Below are positions 1 through 7,541 of a stretch of 10,000 nucleotides of DNA, one piece after another (the first letter of the stretch is position 1; each line of letters opens with the position of its first letter). A program made the translations under genes and the position numbers. Source of the DNA: Magnetospirillum sp. (lineage in GTDB: Bacteria > Pseudomonadota > Alphaproteobacteria > Rhodospirillales > Magnetospirillaceae); NCBI GenBank assembly GCA_020217035.1, contig JAIWOG010000179.1, positions 1 to 10,000 on the forward strand, given 5' to 3'. Below the pieces are notes generated by a model. The model searched no databases. It worked only from the letters and a program-made list of their open reading frames with translations, and was not told where the DNA came from.

Positions 1-1599
<1,599 letters not shown>

Positions 1600-1606
1600 G
1601 CGTCTG

Positions 1607-1613
1607 CCTCCCT
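1607..1613 (-). promoter_or_regulatory. Ribosome-binding site that decides the coxB start
   Basis: On the minus strand AGGGAGG lies 7 bases before the ATG at 1599. No comparable site precedes the in-frame ATG at 1704, which would add a 35-residue polar extension before the signal peptide. Confidence 0.75.
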
Positions 1614-1758
1614 GCGGCTTCGCCTGAATGCCGTTCGCTCGGTTTTTGCTTTTGTGAGTGTGCGAATTATAATTATCAGTGGTGGCTGAGGGCGGCGACG
1701 CCAAGCCCTTGGCTTACTTTTTTTTCATTTTTCATGGTGCGTCGCAGCGAAAGGGGGC

Positions 1759-1786
1759 TTGCAATGGGGCTTCGTCACCCTAATAT
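1759..1786 (+). promoter_or_regulatory. Possible sigma-70-type promoter of the rhodanese gene
   Basis: TTGCAA (1759-1764) and TAATAT (1781-1786) are separated by 16 bases, and the -10 box ends 46 bases before the start codon. The match is plausible but weak; it is a pattern call only. Confidence 0.35.
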
Positions 1787-1832
1787 CATCGTCGTCTAAC
1801 ATAGGCCCACAGCCCTTCAAGGAAGCTCCACC

Positions 1833-2198
1833 ATGTTCAATCGTCTGTTCGGCGCACTGTCCGGTTCCGGCAACGCGGGCAATGTCCGCATGGTTTCGCC
1901 CGCCACCGTGGCCGAATGGATCAAGGACGGGGTGGCGGTCGTCGTCGATGTCCGCGAAACCAACGAATATGCCGCCGAGCACATCAAGGGCGCCTTGAAC
2001 CTGCCGTTGTCCAGTTTCGAGATTTCGCAGTTGCCGGCGGTTCCCGAAGGCCAGAAGCTGGTCTTCCACTGCCGTTCCGGCCAGCGCTGCGGCATGGCCG
2101 CCGCCAAGGCGGTGGCGTCGGGCTATCAGGGCGAGATCAACCGCATGGAAGGCGGCATCATGGGCTGGCGGGCCACCGGCGGCGCCGTCGTGGCCTAG
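1833..2198 (+). CDS. Single-domain rhodanese-family sulfurtransferase
   Basis: The product is a 121-residue cytoplasmic protein with one rhodanese domain. Such domains move sulfane sulfur through a persulfide on the active-site cysteine. The active-site loop CRSGQR (80-85) holds the catalytic Cys80. The N-terminal signature VVVDVRETNEYAAEHIKGA (37-54) and the C-terminal EGGIMGW (106-112) are both typical. There is no signal peptide or membrane helix; residues 1-20 form a short basic and glycine/serine-rich leader. The start is supported by an AAGGAAG sequence about 7 bases upstream. The gene is divergent from the cox operon and precedes fccAB on the same strand with a hairpin between. A role in handling sulfur made by sulfide oxidation is possible but inferred only from the neighbours. 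Small rhodaneses are common, and the substrate cannot be read from the sequence. Confidence 0.93.
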   Translation: MFNRLFGALSGSGNAGNVRMVSPATVAEWIKDGVAVVVDVRETNEYAAEHIKGALNLPLSSFEISQLPAVPEGQKLVFHCRSGQRCGMAAAKAVASGYQGEINRMEGGIMGWRATGGAVVA

Positions 2199-2200
2199 GG

Positions 2201-2222
2201 ACGGGCGCTGGGCCCGTTCTTC
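2201..2222 (+). terminator. Weak rho-independent terminator-like hairpin after the rhodanese gene
   Basis: ACGGGC (2201-2206) pairs with GCCCGT (2212-2217) over a 5-base loop, three bases after the stop codon, followed by a short T-rich run (TTCTTC). The stem is only 6 bp and the U-tract is interrupted, so termination may be partial. Confidence 0.45.
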
Positions 2223-2342
2223 GTCATCTCCTAAACCCTGTATTTACAAGGAATTCTGCCGCAGTGCAGCAGGTTGAAGCTATTGTCAACCGCCGCGCCG
2301 CCTGTTAGTTTTCCATAATATAACCGTAAATAATGAAAATCA

Positions 2343-2350
2343 GGGAGGAG
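2343..2350 (+). promoter_or_regulatory. Strong ribosome-binding site of fccA
   Basis: GGGAGGAG ends 7 bases before the ATG at 2358. It supports that start over the ATG at 2351, which is in another frame. Confidence 0.75.
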
Positions 2351-2357
2351 ATGCGTC

Positions 2358-2678
2358 ATGAGGGGATTCCCCGTAACACCCGTATTGCGTCTGGCGTTCG
2401 GCCTGGCGCTGGCCCCGCTGGCCTTGGTCGGCACCGCCCACGCCGCCGACCAGGTGGCGGTGATGGCGGACGCCTGTTCGGGCTGCCACGGCACCGACGG
2501 CCACAGCGTTGGCGGCATGCCGGCGTTTTCCGGCAAGAAGGCCGACGAGTTGAAGAAAGTGCTGCACGACTTCAAGTCGGGCGCCCGCGAAGCGACCGTG
2601 ATGGATCGTATCGCCAAGGCTTACAGCGTCGAACAGCTTGACGCCATCGCCGACTACTTCGCCAGCCGCAAGAAATAA
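2358..2678 (+). CDS. fccA: Flavocytochrome c sulfide dehydrogenase, monoheme cytochrome subunit
   Basis: The product is a small periplasmic c-type cytochrome of 106 residues that would take electrons from the flavoprotein FccB during sulfide oxidation. A signal peptide (1-29, ending AHA before ADQ) leaves a mature protein of about 77 residues. The only heme motif is CSGCH at 40-44. The probable methionine ligand is Met82 in ATVMDRIAKAYS; this segment resembles the family's typical region around the distal ligand. Met54 (GGMPAF) is the alternative. The order cytochrome-then-flavoprotein, with a 12-base gap to fccB, is the classical fccAB arrangement and the main support for the function. The size fits single-heme FccA rather than the 21-kDa diheme form known from Allochromatium. 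Confidence 0.88.
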   Translation: MRGFPVTPVLRLAFGLALAPLALVGTAHAADQVAVMADACSGCHGTDGHSVGGMPAFSGKKADELKKVLHDFKSGAREATVMDRIAKAYSVEQLDAIADYFASRKK

Positions 2679-2690
2679 GGGGAACGCGCC

Positions 2691-3965
2691 ATGACCAAGA
2701 TCTCGCGTCGTTCGTTCAACGCGCTCGTCGGCGCCGCCGGTGCGCTCAGCCTGGCCGGCGGCCTTTCCGCTTGTTCTTCCGGCCCCCGTGTGGTGGTGGT
2801 CGGCGGCGGCTTTGGCGGTGCCACCGCCGCCAAGTACCTCAAGCGCTACGACCCCAGCCTGGATGTCACCTTGATCGACGCCCAGGCCAGCCATTTCACC
2901 TGCCCGTTCTCGAACACCGTGCTGGTGGGCATGAACGACATGGCCTATATCGAACGCAAGTTCGACAAGCTGAACACCATGCATGGCGTCAAGGTGTTCA
3001 CCGACATGGTGACCGCCATCGATCCGGCCACCAAGGTGGTGAAGACCGCCGGCGGCAAGACCTTCGAATACGACCGCCTGATCGTCTCGCCCGGCATCGA
3101 CTTCAAGTGGAACGCCATCGAAGGCTATGACGAGGCGGCGTCCAACGTCATGCCGCACGCCTGGAAGGCCGGCCCGCAGACGGTGCTGCTGAAGAAGCAG
3201 TTGGAAGCCATGCCCAATGGCGGCCTGGTGGTCATAGCCCCCCCCGGCAACCCGTTCCGCTGCCCGCCCGGCCCCTACGAGCGCGCCAGCCTGATCGCCG
3301 GCTACCTGAAGAAGCACAAGCCCAAGTCCAAGCTGCTGATCCTGGACGCCAAGGACGCCTTCGCCAAGGACAAGCTGTTCAAGGAAGGCTGGGAAAAGAT
3401 GTACGACGACATCATCGAATGGGTGCCGGCGGCCAAGAACGGCAAGGTGACCAAGGTCAACGCCAAGGACGGCACCGTCGAGACCGATTTCGAGAAGTTC
3501 AAGCCGGCGGTGGCCAACATCATCCCGCCGCAGACCGCGGGCCAAATCGCCATCACCGCCGGTCTGGCCGACAAGTCGGGCTTCTGCCCGGTCGATCCCA
3601 ACACCTTCGAATCGACCCTGGCCAAGAACATCCACGTCATCGGTGACGCCGCCATCGCCGGCGACATGCCGAAATCGGGCTATTCCGCCTCGTCGCAGGC
3701 CAAGGTCTGCGCCGCCGCCATCATCGCCCTGTTCAAGGGCGAAAAGCCGCTGCCGTTGTCGGCCATCAACACCTGCTATTCGCTGGTGGCGCCCGATTAC
3801 GGCATCTCGGTGGCCGCGGTGTTCGCGGTCAAGGACGGCAAGATCGCCAGCATCCCCAATTCCGGCGGCGTCAGCCCGATGGGGGCCAATTACCAGTTCC
3901 GTAAGAAAGAAGCCGACTTCGCCGTCGGCTGGTACCAAAGCATCTGCCAAGACAGCTGGGCCTGA
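2691..3965 (+). CDS. fccB: Flavocytochrome c sulfide dehydrogenase, FAD subunit
   Basis: This 424-residue FAD protein would oxidise sulfide in the periplasm and pass electrons to the heme of FccA. The N-terminus carries a twin-arginine export signal (SRRSFN at 5-10), expected for a protein folded around its flavin in the cytoplasm. The FAD-binding Rossmann motif is VVVVGGGFGGATAAKY (34-49). Cys71 in HFTCPFSN matches the cysteine that binds FAD covalently in the Allochromatium enzyme. Cys191 (NPFRCPPGPYER) and Cys362 (INTCYS) match its redox-active cysteine pair. A second dinucleotide motif, IHVIGDAAI (314-322), closes the FAD fold. The C-terminal part (about 355-424) fits the FCSD-specific C-terminal domain. 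An AAGGGGAA ribosome-binding site precedes the ATG. Oddity: the signal peptide ends in a lipobox-like LSAC (25-28). Sulfide:quinone reductase is a relative, but the Tat signal and the adjacent fccA favour FccB. Confidence 0.95.
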   Translation: MTKISRRSFNALVGAAGALSLAGGLSACSSGPRVVVVGGGFGGATAAKYLKRYDPSLDVTLIDAQASHFTCPFSNTVLVGMNDMAYIERKFDKLNTMHGVKVFTDMVTAIDPATKVVKTAGGKTFEYDRLIVSPGIDFKWNAIEGYDEAASNVMPHAWKAGPQTVLLKKQLEAMPNGGLVVIAPPGNPFRCPPGPYERASLIAGYLKKHKPKSKLLILDAKDAFAKDKLFKEGWEKMYDDIIEWVPAAKNGKVTKVNAKDGTVETDFEKFKPAVANIIPPQTAGQIAITAGLADKSGFCPVDPNTFESTLAKNIHVIGDAAIAGDMPKSGYSASSQAKVCAAAIIALFKGEKPLPLSAINTCYSLVAPDYGISVAAVFAVKDGKIASIPNSGGVSPMGANYQFRKKEADFAVGWYQSICQDSWA

Positions 3966-3985
3966 GATCGGTCCCGGTCGTGGAA

Positions 3986-4013
3986 CCCGCCTCTTGAACA
4001 AGAGGCGGGCTTT
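3986..4013 (+). terminator. Rho-independent terminator after fccB
   Basis: A perfect 10-bp stem (3986-3995 with 4000-4009) with a GAAC loop is followed by a short CTTT run. It lies 20 bases after the fccB stop and ends the fccAB unit. The U-tract is short, but the stem is strong. Confidence 0.8.
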
Positions 4014-4170
4014 CCGCGCTAAGTATAAACACCTATTTTACTTTTCGTTTTATCGTAAAATCGGTGTTGCGGCGATACTTGTTGTTTATCTATATTAGAG
4101 TTTATTCAGGAACGAGGCGAATAATCGCCCGCGAGGCTCGGCATCACGTCCAAGAGAGGGCTATCCCCCC
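4014..4170 (+). promoter_or_regulatory. AT-rich leader and probable promoter of the diheme/tetraheme cytochrome operon
   Basis: This 157-base stretch has no gene and is clearly AT-rich at 4021-4107, unlike the surrounding coding DNA. TTGCGG (4067-4072) and TATATT (4091-4096), 18 bases apart, form a plausible but unproven promoter. TTTTAC and GTAAAA flank 4037-4060 as a loose inverted repeat. A small hairpin, GGCGA-ATAA-TCGCC (4116-4129), lies in the likely 5' untranslated region. No clear FNR, CRP or ArsR-type operator was recognised. Confidence 0.4.
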
Positions 4171-4839
4171 ATGAACACGCGTCGTCTAACCACCCTGGCC
4201 GCCTTCGGCATGGTCCTGCTGTCGGGCATGGCCGCCACCGCCGCCGAAATCGAATCCACCCTGGCCCGTGGCGGGCGCTTGTACGACAATTGGTACAAGG
4301 AACTGAAGACCACCCGGCCCGAGGACCCGCATCCCGGCTATACCGGCAAGGCACCGAAGAATTCCTGGCGCTGCACCGCTTGCCACGGCTGGGACTACAC
4401 CGGCGACAAGGCGGTGGGCGTCAAGGGCATCACCGGCGCCAAGGGCAAGCCGGAAGCCGCCATCGTCGCCATCTTGCGCGACAAGACCCATGGTTACGGC
4501 CCCGACAAGCTGAACGACAAGGACGCGAACGACCTGGCTATGTTCGTGTCCAAGGGCCAGATCGACATGAGCAAGTACATCGACCCCACCAGCGGCCAGT
4601 CCAAGGGCAGCGCCGCCAAGGGCGAGGTCTATTACAACACGCTGTGCGGCGTCTGCCATGGTCCCGACGGCAAGAAGGTCAGCACCGGCATGCCGCTGGG
4701 TCAGGCTTCGGACTATCCCACCGCCATGCTGCACAAGGCGCTGAACGGCCAGCCGGCGGAAGCCATGCCCATGCTGCGGTCCTTCGACCACGGCATTTCG
4801 GCCGACATCGTCGCCTACACCAAGTCGCTGCCGAAGTAA
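4171..4839 (+). CDS. Periplasmic diheme cytochrome c
   Basis: The 222-residue product is an exported cytochrome with two class I-like domains. A signal peptide of about 25 residues (ending ATAA before EIES) precedes them. Heme motif 1 is CTACH (68-72) in the context SWRCTACHGWDYTG, and motif 2 is CGVCH (159-163). Likely sixth ligands are Met124 or Met133 for heme 1 and Met199 (EAMPML) for heme 2; these are guesses from spacing. The first domain has an unusually long, Lys/Gly-rich loop after its heme. The ribosome-binding site (GAGAGGG) is about 9 bases upstream of the ATG. Only 6 bases separate this gene from the downstream tetraheme cytochrome, so the two are almost surely one operon and probably redox partners. 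I recognise it as a diheme electron carrier, but no specific enzyme signature is visible. It lacks a peroxidase-like or thiosulfate dehydrogenase pattern that I could identify. Confidence 0.9.
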   Translation: MNTRRLTTLAAFGMVLLSGMAATAAEIESTLARGGRLYDNWYKELKTTRPEDPHPGYTGKAPKNSWRCTACHGWDYTGDKAVGVKGITGAKGKPEAAIVAILRDKTHGYGPDKLNDKDANDLAMFVSKGQIDMSKYIDPTSGQSKGSAAKGEVYYNTLCGVCHGPDGKKVSTGMPLGQASDYPTAMLHKALNGQPAEAMPMLRSFDHGISADIVAYTKSLPK

Positions 4840-4845
4840 GCGGGC

Positions 4846-5448
4846 ATGAGCGGCCAGGATCGTCAGGCCCATGATGGCGCCGCCCACGGTGGGCGGCGCC
4901 ACAAGCGGCCGTCCACCGGGACGTGGAAAAGCAAGCTGGTGCTGGTGATGGTCGGCTTGGCGATGGGAATCTTCGGCATGGCCGGTTTCGTCACCGCCAT
5001 CGAATGGACCAACCGCACCGAGTTCTGCATCTCGTGCCATTCCATGAAGCAGAACTACGCCGAGTACAAGGAAAGCATCCACTACCAGAACCGCAGCGGC
5101 GCCCACGCCCAATGCGCCGATTGCCACGTGCCCAAGGAACTGGGGCCGAAACTGGTGCGCAAGGTGATGGCGGTGAACGACATCATCGCCGAGATCAAGG
5201 GCACCATCGACACCCCGGAAAAGTTGGAAGCCATGCGCCCGGTGCTGGCGGAACGGGTGTGGAAATACATGGCGGACAGCGATTCACGCGAATGTCGCAC
5301 CTGCCATTCCTTCGAGTCCATGAACCTGGCCAAGCAGGGCACCGCCGGACGGCTGAAGCATCCGGAAGCCGCCATGGAAGGCAAGACCTGCATCAATTGC
5401 CACAAGGGCGTGGCCCACAAGATCCCGTCGTCCAAGGACGATTTGTAG
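4846..5448 (+). CDS. Membrane-anchored tetraheme cytochrome c of the NapC/NirT family
   Basis: NapC/NirT proteins are membrane-anchored quinol dehydrogenases that feed periplasmic reductases or cytochromes. The 200-residue product has a cytoplasmic N-terminus of about 27 residues rich in His, Gly and basic residues. One membrane helix follows (about 31-53), then a periplasmic domain with four heme motifs: CISCH (61-65), CADCH (90-94), CRTCH (150-154) and CINCH (182-186). The family signature around hemes 1 and 2 is clear: CISCHSM, then EYKESIHYQNRSG, then CADCHVP. In this family the methionine after the first CxxCH is part of the quinol-side heme site. The protein ends soon after heme 4, so it is the short four-heme form without extra heme domains. 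No nitrate, nitrite, TMAO or DMSO reductase gene lies next to it. The likely partner is the diheme cytochrome just upstream. The direction of electron flow is not determined by the sequence. Confidence 0.93.
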   Translation: MSGQDRQAHDGAAHGGRRHKRPSTGTWKSKLVLVMVGLAMGIFGMAGFVTAIEWTNRTEFCISCHSMKQNYAEYKESIHYQNRSGAHAQCADCHVPKELGPKLVRKVMAVNDIIAEIKGTIDTPEKLEAMRPVLAERVWKYMADSDSRECRTCHSFESMNLAKQGTAGRLKHPEAAMEGKTCINCHKGVAHKIPSSKDDL

Positions 5449-5473
5449 AGTTTGTTTGGTTTCTGGAATCGCT

Positions 5474-5551
5474 CCCTTTCATCGTCACCCTCGGGCTTGA
5501 CCCGAGGGTCCATGGATTGCCAGGTCAAGCCCGGCAATGACGATGAAAGGG
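5474..5551. repeat. 78-bp palindromic element (REP/dispersed-repeat-like)
   Basis: The element lies between two converging genes. A perfect 14-bp outer inverted repeat (5474-5487 with 5538-5551) encloses two inner hairpins. One is CCCTCGGG-CTTGA-CCCGAGGG (5488-5508). The other is an imperfect stem starting ATTGCC and ending GGCAAT (5516-5538). CGGGCTTGACC (5492-5502) and GGTCAAGCCCG (5523-5533) are also reverse complements of each other, and the exact centre is the palindrome TCCATGGA (5509-5516). It can therefore fold as one long hairpin or as a three-way cruciform. The CTTGACCCG and TGGATTGCC words resemble dispersed repeats I know from alphaproteobacterial genomes. It may also stop transcription of both flanking genes. 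Confidence 0.75.
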
Positions 5552-5578
5552 GGAAGCTTCACCTGAGGCGGACAAATA

Positions 5579-7381
5579 CTATCCCAGCAACACCTCCAGG
5601 AACAAATCGCCGTAACGTTCCAGCTTGGACTCGCCGATGCCGTGGATGCCGCGCATCTCGGACAACGACGTGGGGCGTTCGGCCGCCAGTTCGATCAAGG
5701 TGCGGTCGGGGAACACGGCATAGGCCGGAATGCCCTGGTCGGTGGCCAGTTCGCGGCGCAATTTCTTCAACTCCGCCAGCAAATCCTGATCGACATCGTT
5801 GCGCAACACGGCGGGAACCGGCCGTGCCGCCTTGGTCTTGCCCTTGGCCTTCAGGAAGTCGGTGCGCACGTCGATGCGGGCGCGGCCGCGCAGGACCTCG
5901 CCGCCTTGTTCGGTAATGCGCCAGGCGCCGTGTTCGGCCAGGTCCTGCACCATCAGACCGGCGGCCAGGAATTGGCGGAACAGCGCCCGCCACTGGTCGC
6001 GCGACTTGTCCTTGCCGACGCCGAAGGTGGGCAATTGGTCGTGACCGAAACGCAGGACCGCTTCGCCATCCTGGCCGATCAGCACGTTGATCAGATGTTC
6101 GGTGCCAAAGCGTTGGCCGGTGCGCCAGATGGCCGACAGCGCCTTTTGCGCGTCCACCGTGCCGTCACGCACGCTGGCGCCGTTGACGCACAAGTCGCAA
6201 TTGCCGCATGGCTGGGTGATTTCACCGAAATAGGCCAGCAGCGTCTGGCGGCGGCAGCGTGGCGCCTCGCACAGCGCCAGCAGCGCGTTCAGCTTTTGTC
6301 GCTCGACGCGCTTTTGTTCGTCCGACGCCTGGCTGTCCTCGATCTGCTGGCGGCGTAGGCGCACGTCGCCCAGGCCGTACAGGGTCAGGGTGTCGGCGTG
6401 CAGGCCGTCGCGGCCGGCGCGGCCGATTTCCTGGTAATAAGCCTCGATGCTTTTCGGCAGGTCGGCATGGGCGACGAAGCGCACGTCGGGTTTGTCGATG
6501 CCCATGCCGAAAGCCACGGTGGCGACCATGACGATGCCGTCCTCGCGCAGGAAGGAATCCTGGTTGGACTCGCGCAAGCCCTTGTCCAGGCCGGCGTGAT
6601 AGACCAAGGCGCGGTGGCCGGCCTCGTTCAGGGCCTGGGCCAGATCCTCGCAACCGGCGCGGGACGAGCAATAGATCACCCCGCTATCGCCCCGGCGGTC
6701 CTTCAGGAAGCTCAGCAGCTGACGGCGCGGGCTGTCCTTGGCCTGCATGGCCAGTGTCAGGTTGGGGCGGTCGAAGCCGCCGACGAAGATGCGCGGTGGG
6801 CTGTCGAACAAGCGCTCGGCGATGTCGGCGCGGGTGGCCGCGTCGGCGGTGGCGGTGAAGGCCAGGGTCTGGACGTCGCCCAAGGCCCGGGCAAACTCGC
6901 CCAGCGCCAGATATTCGGGGCGGAAATCGTGGCCCCACTGGCTGACGCAATGGGCTTCGTCGATGGCCAGCCGGGTGGCGCCCGATCGGCGCAGGAAATC
7001 CACAGTGTCGGGCCGCGCCAGCCGTTCCGGGGCCAGATACAGCAGCTTCAGTTCGCGGCGCCGCACCAGGTCGAAGATGCGGCGGCTTTCCTCGGCGTCA
7101 TTGGCGGAATTCATCGCCGCGGCGGCGATGCCGTAATTGGTCAGTTGCGCCACCTGGTCCCGCATCAAGGCAATCAGCGGCGACACCACCACCGTCAGCC
7201 CGTCGCCGATGATGGCCGGCAATTGATAGCACAACGACTTGCCAGCCCCGGTGGGCATGATGGCCAGCACGTTCTCGCCGTTCAGGATGGGGGCGATGAT
7301 GTCCTCTTGCCCGGGCCGAAACGAATCGAAGCCGAAAACCGAGGACAGGCAGGCACGGGCGGCGTCAAGGATGGCGGTCAT
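5579..7381 (-). CDS. recQ: ATP-dependent DNA helicase RecQ
   Basis: This 3'-5' DNA helicase acts in recombination and replication-fork repair. The 600-residue protein is close to the usual ~610. Visible parts in order: FGFDSFRPGQ (17-25, Q motif), Walker A PTGAGKS (43-49), DEAH box (141-144) followed by CVSQWGHDFRPEY, and motif III FTATAD (175-180). After these come motif V ATVAFGMGIDKPDVR (287-301) and motif VI EIGRAGRDG (318-326). A RecQ zinc-binding region follows, with Cys376, Cys392, Cys395 and Cys398 (CGNCDLC). A winged-helix region and a C-terminal HRDC domain (about 533-600, IHGIGESKLERYG) complete it, so no domain is missing. The frame extends upstream to a TTG at 7429. I chose the ATG at 7381 because the product then starts like other RecQ proteins, although no good ribosome-binding site is visible. 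It converges with the cytochrome operon and is functionally unrelated to it. Confidence 0.97.
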   Translation of the reverse strand: MTAILDAARACLSSVFGFDSFRPGQEDIIAPILNGENVLAIMPTGAGKSLCYQLPAIIGDGLTVVVSPLIALMRDQVAQLTNYGIAAAAMNSANDAEESRRIFDLVRRRELKLLYLAPERLARPDTVDFLRRSGATRLAIDEAHCVSQWGHDFRPEYLALGEFARALGDVQTLAFTATADAATRADIAERLFDSPPRIFVGGFDRPNLTLAMQAKDSPRRQLLSFLKDRRGDSGVIYCSSRAGCEDLAQALNEAGHRALVYHAGLDKGLRESNQDSFLREDGIVMVATVAFGMGIDKPDVRFVAHADLPKSIEAYYQEIGRAGRDGLHADTLTLYGLGDVRLRRQQIEDSQASDEQKRVERQKLNALLALCEAPRCRRQTLLAYFGEITQPCGNCDLCVNGASVRDGTVDAQKALSAIWRTGQRFGTEHLINVLIGQDGEAVLRFGHDQLPTFGVGKDKSRDQWRALFRQFLAAGLMVQDLAEHGAWRITEQGGEVLRGRARIDVRTDFLKAKGKTKAARPVPAVLRNDVDQDLLAELKKLRRELATDQGIPAYAVFPDRTLIELAAERPTSLSEMRGIHGIGESKLERYGDLFLEVLLG

Positions 7382-7505
7382 GGCAACGCGAAAGCAAAAG
7401 GCCGCGCATTCTAGACGGGCAGGGGGCAACTGCCAAGCCGCAGAGCTTCAGAACAAAGCCTGTGCGTATTAGTTGAAGTGGCTGGTTTGCGTAAGGCTTT
7501 CACCT

Positions 7506-7511
7506 TATAAC
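7506..7511 (+). promoter_or_regulatory. Possible -10 box for the unknown secreted protein gene
   Basis: TATAAC lies 30 bases before the ATG at 7542. A matching -35 is poor (GGTTTG about 16 bases upstream), so this is only a hint. It would exclude the upstream ATG at 7473 as the real start. Confidence 0.3.
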
Positions 7512-7541
7512 CAAACGGATAGTCTTTTAGAAGGCCAGACC

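Larger units (their letters stand above)
1600..1832. other. Divergent intergenic region between coxB and the rhodanese gene
   Basis: This 233-base gap must hold the promoters of the leftward cox operon and of the rhodanese gene. It is markedly more AT-rich than its surroundings. A TTATAATTATAA-like core at about 1666-1677 carries -10-like hexamers on both strands. A T-rich tract at 1717-1734 could act as an upstream element for leftward transcription. I found no convincing -35 box at correct spacing for the cox promoter, so no exact site is claimed. A small palindrome, CCAAG-CCC-TTGG, lies at about 1701-1712. Confidence 0.5.

Noticed and set aside
1600..1704. Longer coxB start at 1704
   Set aside because: It would put 35 polar residues before a normal signal peptide and lacks a ribosome-binding site, whereas the ATG at 1599 has an AGGGAGG at ideal spacing.
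1666..1704. A cox promoter using CGCCAA (minus-strand TTGGCG, 1699-1704) with the GATAAT at 1672-1677
   Set aside because: The spacer is 21 bases, too long for a normal sigma-70 promoter.
2340..4001. A 553-codon open frame on the minus strand across fccA and fccB
   Set aside because: It is antisense to two clearly identified genes, has a Gly/His/Val-rich composition typical of the complement of high-GC coding DNA, and shows no recognisable motif.
4171..4839. Thiosulfate dehydrogenase (TsdA) or diheme peroxidase identity for the diheme cytochrome
   Set aside because: Two CxxCH motifs alone do not support it; I could not see the family-specific ligand and active-site patterns.
4186..5127. A 313-codon minus-strand open frame opposite the diheme and tetraheme cytochromes
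   Set aside because: The heme motifs and export signals on the plus strand are unambiguous; the antisense product is low-complexity Gly/Val/His-rich sequence.
4846..5448. Naming the tetraheme protein napC, nirT or torC
   Set aside because: The family is certain, but no nitrate, nitrite or TMAO reductase genes are adjacent, so a pathway-specific name would be a guess.
6398..7414. A 338-codon plus-strand open frame opposite recQ
   Set aside because: RecQ motifs are complete on the minus strand, and the plus-strand product has only the Gln/Gly/Val-rich shadow composition.
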